This document shows, in pieces, positions 1-5,818 of a DNA stretch of 14,274 nt; position 1 is the first letter of the stretch; each line of letters begins with the position of its first letter. The DNA is taken from contig JANMDR010000319.1 in the NCBI GenBank assembly GCA_031376425.1, positions 1 through 14,274 of the forward strand. The letters are read 5' to 3'. Source of the DNA: JANMDR01 sp031376425 (lineage in GTDB: Bacteria; Pseudomonadota; Gammaproteobacteria; Burkholderiales; Usitatibacteraceae). A model generated the notes under the pieces. It searched no databases and was not told where the DNA came from. It worked only from the letters and a program-made list of their open reading frames with translations. The position numbers and the translations under genes are program-made.

Positions 1-685
1 GAAATGCGGTGCCGCGCACCCCCATGTTGGAGGTTGCTGTGCGAATTTCATATCGCGCCGCCGGGCCACGTTGTTTAGCCACCTGTGTTTCTACGCGACC
101 ACTATTGACGCGCACGATGGTGTTGCCCACCCCATTGGTATTCGCGTATCGACTAGCCGCTTCCATCTCAATTTGTGATTTTGATTGGACTAGCAATGTG
201 GAACCATCAGCTAACTGTAGGGTAACAAAACCATCATCGCCGGTACGTACTTTAGTACCCGAGCTTACGGCATCGCCAACTTTGGCTTGCACCATTCCCG
301 TGCTACCGGTTACAGCCGATCCACTAACAGCAACAACACGTGCGGGCGCTGATTCTTCCCGAAGCATGCTCACCGGAATGCGAATTTCGCGCCCTATGCC
401 TAGCAAATTAGGGTTTTTTACGTTATTGAACTGCTGCAAAGCAGTCACTGTTACGTCAGGCTTTAGATATTTTGTTTTAAGCGCACCCAAGGTATCGCCC
501 AATACGGTCACATGCGTGTAATAGCGCGTAGCGCTTTCCGTAGGTGCAATTTTAAATGCCGCATAGCTCGGAGTTGTAAGCAGGATCAGAGGCGAAAGTG
601 CGGATAACACGATTGCACTCCTGCCCAAAACATGCAAATTCGCTTTGAGGCGTTGTAGTTGGAGAGTTAGCGTAATTTGGCTCAT
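1..685 (-). CDS. Exported LysM + FecR domain protein (3' end cut by window edge)
   Basis: Reading the minus strand from ATG at 685 gives 228 codons with no stop before the window edge, so the C-terminus is missing. Residues 1-43 form a signal peptide: two basic residues (Arg12, Lys14), a hydrophobic stretch at about 18-37, and a likely cleavage after TPSYAA. Residues about 55-105 fit a LysM fold, with HVTVLGDTLGALK near the start and NNVKNPNLLGIGREIRIP at the end. From about residue 115 a FecR domain begins, with GDAVSSGTKVRTGDDGFVTLQLADG and later SNMGVRGTAF, the FecR signature. LysM normally binds peptidoglycan; FecR domains are extracytoplasmic signalling or scaffold modules. AGGGA lies 9 nt upstream of the ATG. 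A good -35 (TTGACA, minus strand 774-769) lies about 85 nt upstream, but its -10 is poor. The neighbouring response regulators suggest a role in periplasmic sensing; that is inference. Confidence 0.85.
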   Translation of the reverse strand, partial: MSQITLTLQLQRLKANLHVLGRSAIVLSALSPLILLTTPSYAAFKIAPTESATRYYTHVTVLGDTLGALKTKYLKPDVTVTALQQFNNVKNPNLLGIGREIRIPVSMLREESAPARVVAVSGSAVTGSTGMVQAKVGDAVSSGTKVRTGDDGFVTLQLADGSTLLVQSKSQIEMEAASRYANTNGVGNTIVRVNSGRVETQVAKQRGPAARYEIRTATSNMGVRGTAF

Positions 686-871
686 TATATTTAGTCCCTG
701 CAAGACGGTAAAAACGATCGAAAATAACTACATTAACCTCTATGCTAACGCGTTGAAGCCCACTTGATTGTCAATTTCATCACGCGCCATCATCAATTAC
801 CGCCAAAAGCGCGATAGAGCCACAACAATTCACCTACATCAAACGGAAAAAACGAATAGATATAAATAACA

Positions 872-904
872 ACGGCGCAGCGTATATTGAATACGTTGCG
901 CCGT
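872..904 (-). terminator. Hairpin between response regulator 1 and the FecR gene
   Basis: Arms 872-885 and 891-904 pair over 14 positions with a single G-U, around a 5-nt loop (attga). The hairpin starts 47 nt after the stop codon of the response regulator at 952-1674. On the minus strand it is followed by a U-rich but interrupted tail (TGTTATTTATATC). On the plus strand it is followed by a clean six-T run. It therefore looks like a bidirectional intrinsic terminator. It implies that the LysM-FecR gene has its own promoter. Confidence 0.6.
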
Positions 905-951
905 CATTTTTTAACCCAAAGAATATTGAGTTACTGCTTAATTACGAAAAC

Positions 952-1674
952 TTACTGAACTGCGTTACCAAATTCACTTGGAGGTAGTGCGCCAACACGT
1001 TCCAAGCGATAACCAAAGTTATAGATTGGCGTGAGTCGAACACCACGCTTTACACCGAAATCCAGCTTTTTGCGGATGCGACTTACATGGGTATCCACAG
1101 TACGTGATTGCACGTCCGAGGTACGACCCCACACACTTTCCGAAATATGGCCACGCGAGAGCAAGCGTCCGATATTACGGAATAAAAATACTGAAAGTTC
1201 GTACTCTTTATCTGTAAGTTCAACCGGTTGATCGGCGATGTAAATAATGCGATTAGTGAAATCAATCCGAAAATCACCCATCTCAAATGGCTTTTCTTCC
1301 GATTGCTTACTACCAATGCGGCGCACTACCGCCGCGCAACGCGCGAGCATTTCTGAGCGGCGCAAAGGCTTAATCATATAGTCGTCCGCACCCGCTGCGA
1401 GCGCGCCCACAATATCAGCCTCGGTATCACGTGAAGTAACAAAAATAACGGGCACGTTAGAAATCTGCTTATCTCGCAACCACTTCAACACATCTAAGCC
1501 TGATAGATCTGGAATATTCCAGTCTAGCAAAAACAGGTCATAGCTTTCGCGCGCAGCTTCACGCACGATGGCTTTACCGGACGTAAAGTGATGGCAATGG
1601 TGGCCAGCATTCTCCAGCCATTGGTTAATGGCCGACCCAATTTCCATATCATCTTCTAAAAGCGCAATTCGCAA
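952..1674 (-). CDS. OmpR-family response regulator 1 (receiver + winged helix)
   Basis: A 240-residue two-domain DNA-binding response regulator. Residues 1-120 are the receiver: acidic cluster Glu7-Asp8-Asp9, phospho-acceptor Asp51 (in LFLLDWNIP), Thr80 and Lys102 (DDYMIKP), so the phosphorylation site is intact. Residues about 130-228 are an OmpR/PhoB winged helix, with LTDKEYELSVFLF, the recognition-helix segment SRTVDTHVSRIRKKL and the final wing FGYRLERV. The start chosen is TTG at 1674: GGAGGA lies 4 nt upstream and the protein then opens MRIALLEDD, as usual for the family. The alternative is GTG at 1686, which adds four residues but has no Shine-Dalgarno of its own and would place GGAGGA inside the gene. 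It is a paralogue of the regulators at 1883-2623 and 3214-3921. No cognate histidine kinase is in the window. Target genes are unknown; the LysM-FecR gene next downstream is a candidate. Confidence 0.95.
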   Translation of the reverse strand: MRIALLEDDMEIGSAINQWLENAGHHCHHFTSGKAIVREAARESYDLFLLDWNIPDLSGLDVLKWLRDKQISNVPVIFVTSRDTEADIVGALAAGADDYMIKPLRRSEMLARCAAVVRRIGSKQSEEKPFEMGDFRIDFTNRIIYIADQPVELTDKEYELSVFLFRNIGRLLSRGHISESVWGRTSDVQSRTVDTHVSRIRKKLDFGVKRGVRLTPIYNFGYRLERVGALPPSEFGNAVQ

Positions 1675-1749
1675 TGGTTCCTCCACATATTTATTGTTGT
1701 CTGACGGATTGTAAACCTAAAATCGTTGCGCGCCATTTTGACGCACAGT

Positions 1750-1755
1750 AGTATA
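1750..1755 (-). promoter_or_regulatory. Candidate -10 box for response regulator 1
   Basis: On the minus strand this reads TATACT and is preceded directly by TTTG, a strong -10 with an extended-type TG. No good -35 lies 16-18 nt upstream, because that position is within the T-rich tail of the preceding terminator hairpin. Transcription from here would give a leader of about 70 nt. A promoter with a poor -35 often needs an activator, but that is inference. Confidence 0.35.
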
Positions 1756-1770
1756 CAAAAAAACCACAGA

Positions 1771-1800
1771 AAAAGGCGAATACAATGTTTTCGCACTTTT
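1771..1800 (-). terminator. Intrinsic terminator after response regulator 2
   Basis: On the minus strand AAAAG, a one-base bulge and GCGAA pair with TTCGC followed by CTTTT, around a 9-nt loop. The tail after the stem (CTGTGGTTTTTTTG) is U-rich. It begins 82 nt past the stop codon of the regulator ending at 1883. The stem is AU-rich at its base, so the strength is uncertain. Confidence 0.5.
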
Positions 1801-1882
1801 CCCAAATCATTAGCAATCTCTAGCCAACACCACTGGCAAGTTAATATAACTTCTAACTCGCCCAATAATCTGACCGTGTGAC

Positions 1883-2623
1883 CTAACCTTCAGCCAATGG
1901 CGTCAGCTGTTCCAAACGATAACCAACGCTATGGATGGAACCGAGTCTAAAGCCATTTTGCGGCGTAATAGAAAGCTTCTTACGCAAGCGATACATGTGG
2001 GTATCGAGCGTACGTGATTCGGTAATAGTCGAGGTGCCCCACACCTTTTCGATGATGCCAGGACGCGATAGCGGCACACCAATACTCGTAAACAACAAAT
2101 AAGCTAAGCGGAATTCCTTATCGGTAACATCGATTTTGTTGCCATCCACAAAAATATCACCGTCAGCGGGCACCAATCGGTAGACGCCGATTTTAACTTC
2201 AGCAAGCGGGGCTTTATTGCGCATCGCGCGACGCACCACAGCGTAGGAACGCGCAATGAGCTCAGAATTACGCACCGGTTTAACGATATAGTCATCCGCA
2301 CCGCTGTTCAGCGCCAAGGTAACGTCTAATTCCGCATCGCGTGATGTGATAAAAATGGCTGGTGTTGAGCATTGCTTTACTGAGCGCAACCATTGTAAGG
2401 CCTCCAATCCCGACATCTCCGGCACACTCCAATCAAACAAAAATAAATCATAGGGCTTGAGTAGCGCCTGTTGCTGAAACACACTGCCTGTGTGCGCTAC
2501 GTCCACGATGCACCCTGCCGCCTCTAGCCATTTTTTCATCGCCATGGATATTTCAACATCGTCTTCAAGAAGGAAAATATTTTTACCTGTTAGAACGCTT
2601 GGTATGAGTGCATTTTGGCTCAT
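1883..2623 (-). CDS. OmpR-family response regulator 2 (divergent paralogue)
   Basis: A 246-residue response regulator. The receiver spans about residues 14-133, with Glu20-Asp21-Asp22, phospho-acceptor Asp64 (LFLFDWSVP), Thr93 and Lys115 (DDYIVKP), all intact. The winged helix spans about 145-240, with VTDKEFRLAYLLF, SRTLDTHMYRLRKKL and VGYRLEQL. The start chosen is ATG at 2623 (MSQNALIPS), with a weak GAAAGA site upstream. An in-frame ATG at 2662, or TTG at 2665, would add 13-14 residues with no homology support. Compared with its two neighbours it has about nine extra N-terminal residues. Its effector turn also differs: GVPLSRPGIIEKVWGTS against GRLLSRGHxSESVWGRT. It therefore probably recognises a somewhat different site. 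It sits between the other two paralogues and has a long upstream gap of its own. Confidence 0.94.
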   Translation of the reverse strand: MSQNALIPSVLTGKNIFLLEDDVEISMAMKKWLEAAGCIVDVAHTGSVFQQQALLKPYDLFLFDWSVPEMSGLEALQWLRSVKQCSTPAIFITSRDAELDVTLALNSGADDYIVKPVRNSELIARSYAVVRRAMRNKAPLAEVKIGVYRLVPADGDIFVDGNKIDVTDKEFRLAYLLFTSIGVPLSRPGIIEKVWGTSTITESRTLDTHMYRLRKKLSITPQNGFRLGSIHSVGYRLEQLTPLAEG

Positions 2624-2924
2624 AGTGATTCTTTCTATAATGATCAGAACATTTCTTTCCATCAAAAAATTAAAGAAAGGTGCTGAGAGATTTACCCGGA
2701 ATACTGCTTCTTATAATTTTATTCAACTGCATTGCGCTAGATTAGAACGATGTGACGATTTTGTGAAGGGATTAAAGAACGGTTTAACAGTAATTCAGAA
2801 TTTTAGTAGTAATATTTATCAACACCACGCAAACGGCGGCAATGTACCAATGAGTTAGCCACAACACCGATAAAGCTTTGACCACATCTGCTTAAAGAGC
2901 GTTCCTTCAGAAACATCTACTAAT

Positions 2925-2940
2925 TGTTGAACTGTTGAAC
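2925..2940. repeat. Two tandem copies of an 8-bp unit
   Basis: TGTTGAAC occurs twice head to tail with no spacer, in the putative leader of response regulator 2. The 8-bp period does not match the 10-11 bp spacing typical of OmpR-family binding sites, so no function is assigned. Confidence 0.5.
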
Positions 2941-2990
2941 TTAGGACCACACAGTTACCATAACCCGCTCATTGTGTGACTACATTGTAG

Positions 2991-2996
2991 ATTATA
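2991..2996 (-). promoter_or_regulatory. Candidate -10 box for response regulator 2
   Basis: The minus strand reads TATAAT, a perfect -10. The -35 position 16-17 nt upstream is a T-run with no TTGACA likeness. If used, the leader of response regulator 2 would be about 360 nt. The weak -35 and the direct repeats 38-53 nt upstream fit an activator-dependent promoter, but a perfect hexamer in AT-rich DNA can occur by chance. Confidence 0.35.
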
Positions 2997-3033
2997 GTGC
3001 ATTCATGTACAAAAAAAATAGGCGCAGAAAAGA

Positions 3034-3049
3034 TGTAAGCATTTGTAAG
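3034..3049 (-). promoter_or_regulatory. Direct repeat, possible response-regulator site
   Basis: On the minus strand CTTACA occurs twice, four bases apart, so the start-to-start distance is exactly 10 bp, one helical turn. OmpR-family regulators bind as dimers to direct half-sites with about this spacing. The pair lies about 50-65 bp upstream of the start that would follow from the -10 at 2991-2996, a usual activator position. No copy with the same spacing was found by eye upstream of the other two regulator genes. Confidence 0.25.
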
Positions 3050-3097
3050 GACGGCTCAGTTGGGCCTACTTATCCGAACAATCGAACAAAAATGAAT

Positions 3098-3154
3098 GCG
3101 AAAAACCGAAATTTAGACTGATTATTCAGACCTAAACATTCGGTTTATCTTCGC
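3098..3154 (-). terminator. Long imperfect hairpin after response regulator 3
   Basis: Paired blocks run GCGAA/TTCGC, AAACCGAA/TTCGGTTT, TTTAG/CTAAA and CTGA/TCAG around a 4-nt loop, with small internal loops between them. The hairpin begins 59 nt beyond the stop codon of the regulator at 3214-3921. On the minus strand it is followed by ATTCATTTTTG, so it could terminate that gene. The segmented stem is longer than most intrinsic terminators and could also be an RNA element. Confidence 0.45.
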
Positions 3155-3213
3155 AATGCAATTCACGACAATTTAAGTGGTCTAGGTGGAACAACGAAAA
3201 TATAGCAGTAGGC

Positions 3214-3921
3214 TTAAGCTTCTACGTCGCCAGTGATCTGAACCCGCTCTAACCGGTAACCAATGTTATACACCGGCTGCAATCGAAATCCGTTTTGTGG
3301 CGAAAGCGCTAACTTTTTGCGAACACGGCTGATGTGAGTGTCAATGGTGCGCGAGGTGACAGAATCTGTGCGCCCCCATACGGACTCTGACAAATGTCCA
3401 CGGGAAAGTAGCTTGCCAATGTTTTTAAATAAAAATACCGCAAGTTCGAATTCTTTTTCCGTCATGGTGACCGGGTTGGAATTCATCAATACCTGTCGTG
3501 CCGTCATCACAAAACTGTAAGGCGGAATTTCCAAGCCACCGGTGTCAGGTGAACGCAAGGTTGAACGGCGCACTAATGCTTTAGTGCGTGCCACCAGCTC
3601 GATGCGCCGTACGGGCTTAGTCATGAAATCGTCAGCGCCATTTTCTAGCGCTTCAACAACATCTACCTCATCATCACGCACCGTCACGAATAAGACCGGT
3701 ACCAGCGAAAGTTGCTCAAGACGCAACCAACGCAGTACCTCAACACCGCTCGATTCAGGCAGTACCCAATCCAGAATGAACAAATCAAAAGACTCTCGCG
3801 CACTGCGCGTCATCAATTGTTGTGCTGAACCAAATAAGTGGCAGGTGTAACCGGCTTCGGAAAGCCACGCTTTCATCGCCGCCGCAATATCAGCGTCATC
3901 TTCTAAAATAGCAATTCGCAA
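3214..3921 (-). CDS. OmpR-family response regulator 3 (close paralogue of regulator 1)
   Basis: A 235-residue response regulator. The receiver spans residues 1-120, with Glu7-Asp8-Asp9, phospho-acceptor Asp51 (LFILDWVLP), Thr80 and Lys102 (DDFMTKP), all present. The winged helix spans about 130-228, with MTEKEFELAVFLF, SRTIDTHISRVRKKL and IGYRLERV. The start chosen is TTG at 3921: GGGGTGA lies 4 nt upstream and the protein opens MRIAILEDD, collinear with response regulator 1. An ATG at 3939 would add six residues but has no Shine-Dalgarno. By eye it matches response regulator 1 at more than half of all positions and nearly everywhere in the DNA-reading segment, so the two probably arose by duplication and may share targets. 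No sensor kinase is next to it. Confidence 0.95.
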   Translation of the reverse strand: MRIAILEDDADIAAAMKAWLSEAGYTCHLFGSAQQLMTRSARESFDLFILDWVLPESSGVEVLRWLRLEQLSLVPVLFVTVRDDEVDVVEALENGADDFMTKPVRRIELVARTKALVRRSTLRSPDTGGLEIPPYSFVMTARQVLMNSNPVTMTEKEFELAVFLFKNIGKLLSRGHLSESVWGRTDSVTSRTIDTHISRVRKKLALSPQNGFRLQPVYNIGYRLERVQITGDVEA

Positions 3922-4007
3922 AATTTCACCCCACAACATTAAAAGCTTTTTGGTTTTTATAGGTATATTCTATTGTGCCGAAGACCAAAACACTTCGTAA
4001 CACTGAA

Positions 4008-4037
4008 ATTATATGCTAGCTAGAAATCGACGGTGAA
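4008..4037 (-). promoter_or_regulatory. Candidate sigma-70 promoter of response regulator 3
   Basis: The minus strand reads TTCACC, 18 nt, then TATAAT. The -10 is perfect and the -35 matches the consensus at four of six positions. It lies just downstream of the hairpin ending the TPR gene and about 85-90 nt before the TTG start, so this gene appears to be transcribed on its own. Confidence 0.45.
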
Positions 4038-4047
4038 AAAATTTTAC

Positions 4048-4068
4048 AACATTTATTTCACAAATGTT
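4048..4068 (-). terminator. Probable terminator after the TPR gene
   Basis: A perfect 7-bp inverted repeat (AACATTT / AAATGTT) with a 7-nt loop lies 20 nt past the TPR gene stop. On the minus strand it is followed by GTAAAATTTTTTC. The stem is AT-rich and thermodynamically weak, so the assignment is tentative. Confidence 0.4.
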
Positions 4069-4088
4069 TACACGCATCATGAGCTACT

Positions 4089-4856
4089 TTACTCGCTTAA
4101 CTCCTCTTTCGCCAATGCTATATCTAACAACTCCATCGCATCACGACCCTTGAAGCCTGCCGCTTTTTCATAAAGGGTACTTGCTTCATCTACTTTTTTA
4201 TCCCCAAACAACATCATAAGCCCATTGGCGTACTCAATATGGGCAATTGGCGAATTTGGATTTAGTTTTAGCGCTTTTTCAAAATGTTCCAGCCCCACGT
4301 CTTTACTCGCGCCATAGGTCAATTTGCCCACCATGCCACCCACTTTGTCGATAATTTCCGCGTGATAGGCACCCATAGCGGTATGTGCGTCAGCATGTTT
4401 TGCATCAAGTTTTAAACAAGCTTCTAGCGCCTTCTTAATTTTGCCGCCGTAACCCTGAGATAAAGCTTTAACGATAGAAATACCCTGACTGTAACGGCCT
4501 GCTGAATAGGCGTATTGGTAGTAGGCATTGGCATTCTTTGGTTCTGCCGCAATAAGGGCTTCAGCAGCTGCCATCGCTTCCTGATAATGGGCTAATTTAG
4601 CGGCTTCTTTAATCTCAAAATAAGTGGCATAAATGGCGGTGGCTTTAATACCGACAGTTGAATCAAGACCATGATCAGCAGCCGCCTGAAAATTTCCTGC
4701 ATGAAATTGCCGCCATGCTTCCAGCGTGGCCGAATCTTTTGGCAAGGGCTCGCCGTCACCTTTATGCAAATCTGCCCATTGTTTTTTTAATGCTTCGGTC
4801 GAATAGGTAATTGCTTTTTGATCGTGCGGAAATTTAATCCATTTTTTTGTCGCCAC
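4089..4856 (-). CDS. Cytoplasmic TPR-repeat protein of unknown function
   Basis: 255 residues with no signal peptide or membrane segment. Helical tetratricopeptide-like pairs cover about residues 45-240. The clearest are EAMAAAEALIAAEPKNANAYYQYAYSAG (92-120), the helix-turn around KKALEACLKLDAKHADAHTAMGAYHAEI (141-168) and LEHFEKALKLNPNSPIAHIEYANGLMML (189-216). The segment between the last two, GGMVGKLTYGASKD, resembles the interhelix pattern of RMD-like TPR proteins, but only loosely. The start is GTG at 4856, fixed by AGGAGA 5 nt upstream. It begins 50 nt after the TetR gene, same strand, so the two are probably co-transcribed and the repressor may control it. TPR proteins act as protein-interaction scaffolds; the partner is not indicated. 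Confidence 0.85.
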   Translation of the reverse strand: MATKKWIKFPHDQKAITYSTEALKKQWADLHKGDGEPLPKDSATLEAWRQFHAGNFQAAADHGLDSTVGIKATAIYATYFEIKEAAKLAHYQEAMAAAEALIAAEPKNANAYYQYAYSAGRYSQGISIVKALSQGYGGKIKKALEACLKLDAKHADAHTAMGAYHAEIIDKVGGMVGKLTYGASKDVGLEHFEKALKLNPNSPIAHIEYANGLMMLFGDKKVDEASTLYEKAAGFKGRDAMELLDIALAKEELSE

Positions 4857-4906
4857 GTGCGTCTCCTCGTTTTCTAAATTTAAGTTATCTTAATTCGCTA
4901 CTTCTC

Positions 4907-5713
4907 TTACGTTAAATAATGCGATTTGAGTTCGTCTAAATGGGCGCGTGCTTCACCCTGCAAAAATGGCGCGAGCAAACACATTACTTGATAGACACCA
5001 CGCGACAGATAACTTTGTGCTTCTTCTTTCGCGTGTGGTTTCGACTGTGGTCGCAAAGATAAATGCTGGAAATTTAACCAGTAAGTAGCCACCACCAACA
5101 CATTCTCAGCAAGGGCGGCAATTTCCATCTCTGAAGCACGCATTGCTTTTGCGTGTACTAATGATTCACAGAGCGCAATTACAGCACTGCGTTTATGGGC
5201 GACAATGATATTGAAATGCGAACGTAGCTTAGCATCGCGAGACATTAAATCATCTAAATTGCGATACAAAAAACGATATTCCCAAATACTTTCGAACATC
5301 AAATGCAGATAAAGCCACATATCTTCCATGCTCTCGGCAACATTTTCTAAGCCTTTGGGCGCGACATCGATGAGCTTTTCAAAATCGGCAAACAAATAAT
5401 GAATAATTTCTTCTTTATTTCGAAAATGATAATACAAATTGCCTGGGCTGATATTCAGCTCATCCGCAATATGCCCTGTAGTAATGTTAGCTTCACCCTC
5501 AGCATTAAATAGCGCCAAACTTACACTCAAGATACGTTCGCGTGTACGAGCAGAACGAGACGTTGCCGTTGGCTGCGCACCATTCGGCATCTGGTTCTTC
5601 ATAGCTGGCGATTTAGTGATTGGTTTCGATTTGTTTGCTGCAACAGTTTTTTGCTGCGATGGTGGCGGCGAAGTTGGCAACGAGGGTGGCAGTAATGGGC
5701 GCATGGAAATCAT
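4907..5713 (-). CDS. TetR/AcrR-family transcriptional regulator
   Basis: 268 residues from ATG at 5713. Residues 55-108 are a TetR DNA-binding domain: RTRERILSVSLALFNAEG, then ITTGHIADELNISPGNLYYHFRNKEEII, with the recognition helix around SPGNLYYHF. Residues about 115-268 are an all-helical ligand-binding and dimerisation domain; the inducer cannot be told from the sequence. The first 50 residues are low-complexity (Pro, Ser, Lys, Gln) and unlike a normal TetR N-terminus. In-frame ATG codons at 5602 and 5590 are alternative starts that would remove most of this extension, but none of the starts has a clear Shine-Dalgarno. A 14-bp palindrome at 5756-5769 may be its own operator. The TPR gene follows in the same direction. 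The family usually represses adjacent genes. Confidence 0.9.
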   Translation of the reverse strand: MISMRPLLPPSLPTSPPPSQQKTVAANKSKPITKSPAMKNQMPNGAQPTATSRSARTRERILSVSLALFNAEGEANITTGHIADELNISPGNLYYHFRNKEEIIHYLFADFEKLIDVAPKGLENVAESMEDMWLYLHLMFESIWEYRFLYRNLDDLMSRDAKLRSHFNIIVAHKRSAVIALCESLVHAKAMRASEMEIAALAENVLVVATYWLNFQHLSLRPQSKPHAKEEAQSYLSRGVYQVMCLLAPFLQGEARAHLDELKSHYLT

Positions 5714-5755
5714 AGAACAAATGCTACCACGGGATAACGTAACAATGGCGTGGGC

Positions 5756-5769
5756 GCGCTTGAAAGCGC
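5756..5769. promoter_or_regulatory. Palindrome upstream of the TetR gene, possible operator
   Basis: GCGCTT and AAGCGC flank a 2-bp centre, giving a perfect 6-bp inverted repeat centred about 50 bp upstream of the TetR start at 5713. TetR repressors commonly bind such palindromes in their own promoters. The loop is too short for an RNA hairpin, which favours a protein site. It is short enough to arise by chance. Confidence 0.3.
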
Positions 5770-5818
5770 AGTAGCGTTTATCATTATTGAAGTTTCTTAG
5801 GCAACGGTATGTGCGCCG

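Larger units (their letters stand above)
2666..3213. other. 548-bp non-coding gap upstream of response regulator 2
   Basis: No convincing gene is present. An open frame on the plus strand runs through here to 2858 but has no family resemblance. Read on the minus strand from right to left, the gap holds a long hairpin that probably ends the response regulator 3 transcript (3098-3154), a pair of direct repeats (3034-3049) and a consensus -10 box (2991-2996). After these come roughly 360 nt of AT-rich leader before the ATG at 2623. The leader includes an 8-bp tandem repeat (2925-2940). The low coding content and the spacing suggest a regulatory region. Confidence 0.6.

Noticed and set aside
9..521. 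Long open frame on the plus strand at the left edge
   Set aside because: It is antisense to the LysM-FecR gene, whose minus-strand translation has a signal peptide and clear domains; the plus-strand protein matches no family.
2679..2698. Plus-strand GGTGCTGAGAGA followed by TTTACCC, resembling part of a thiamine pyrophosphate riboswitch
   Set aside because: The second conserved half (the CTGATC...GGATAATGCC-type block) is missing, no thiamine gene is near, and no plus-strand gene follows.
2490..2858. Plus-strand frame spanning the start of regulator 2 and the gap
   Set aside because: The first half is antisense to a certain gene, the rest is low-information AT-rich sequence, and no ribosome site or family match is visible.
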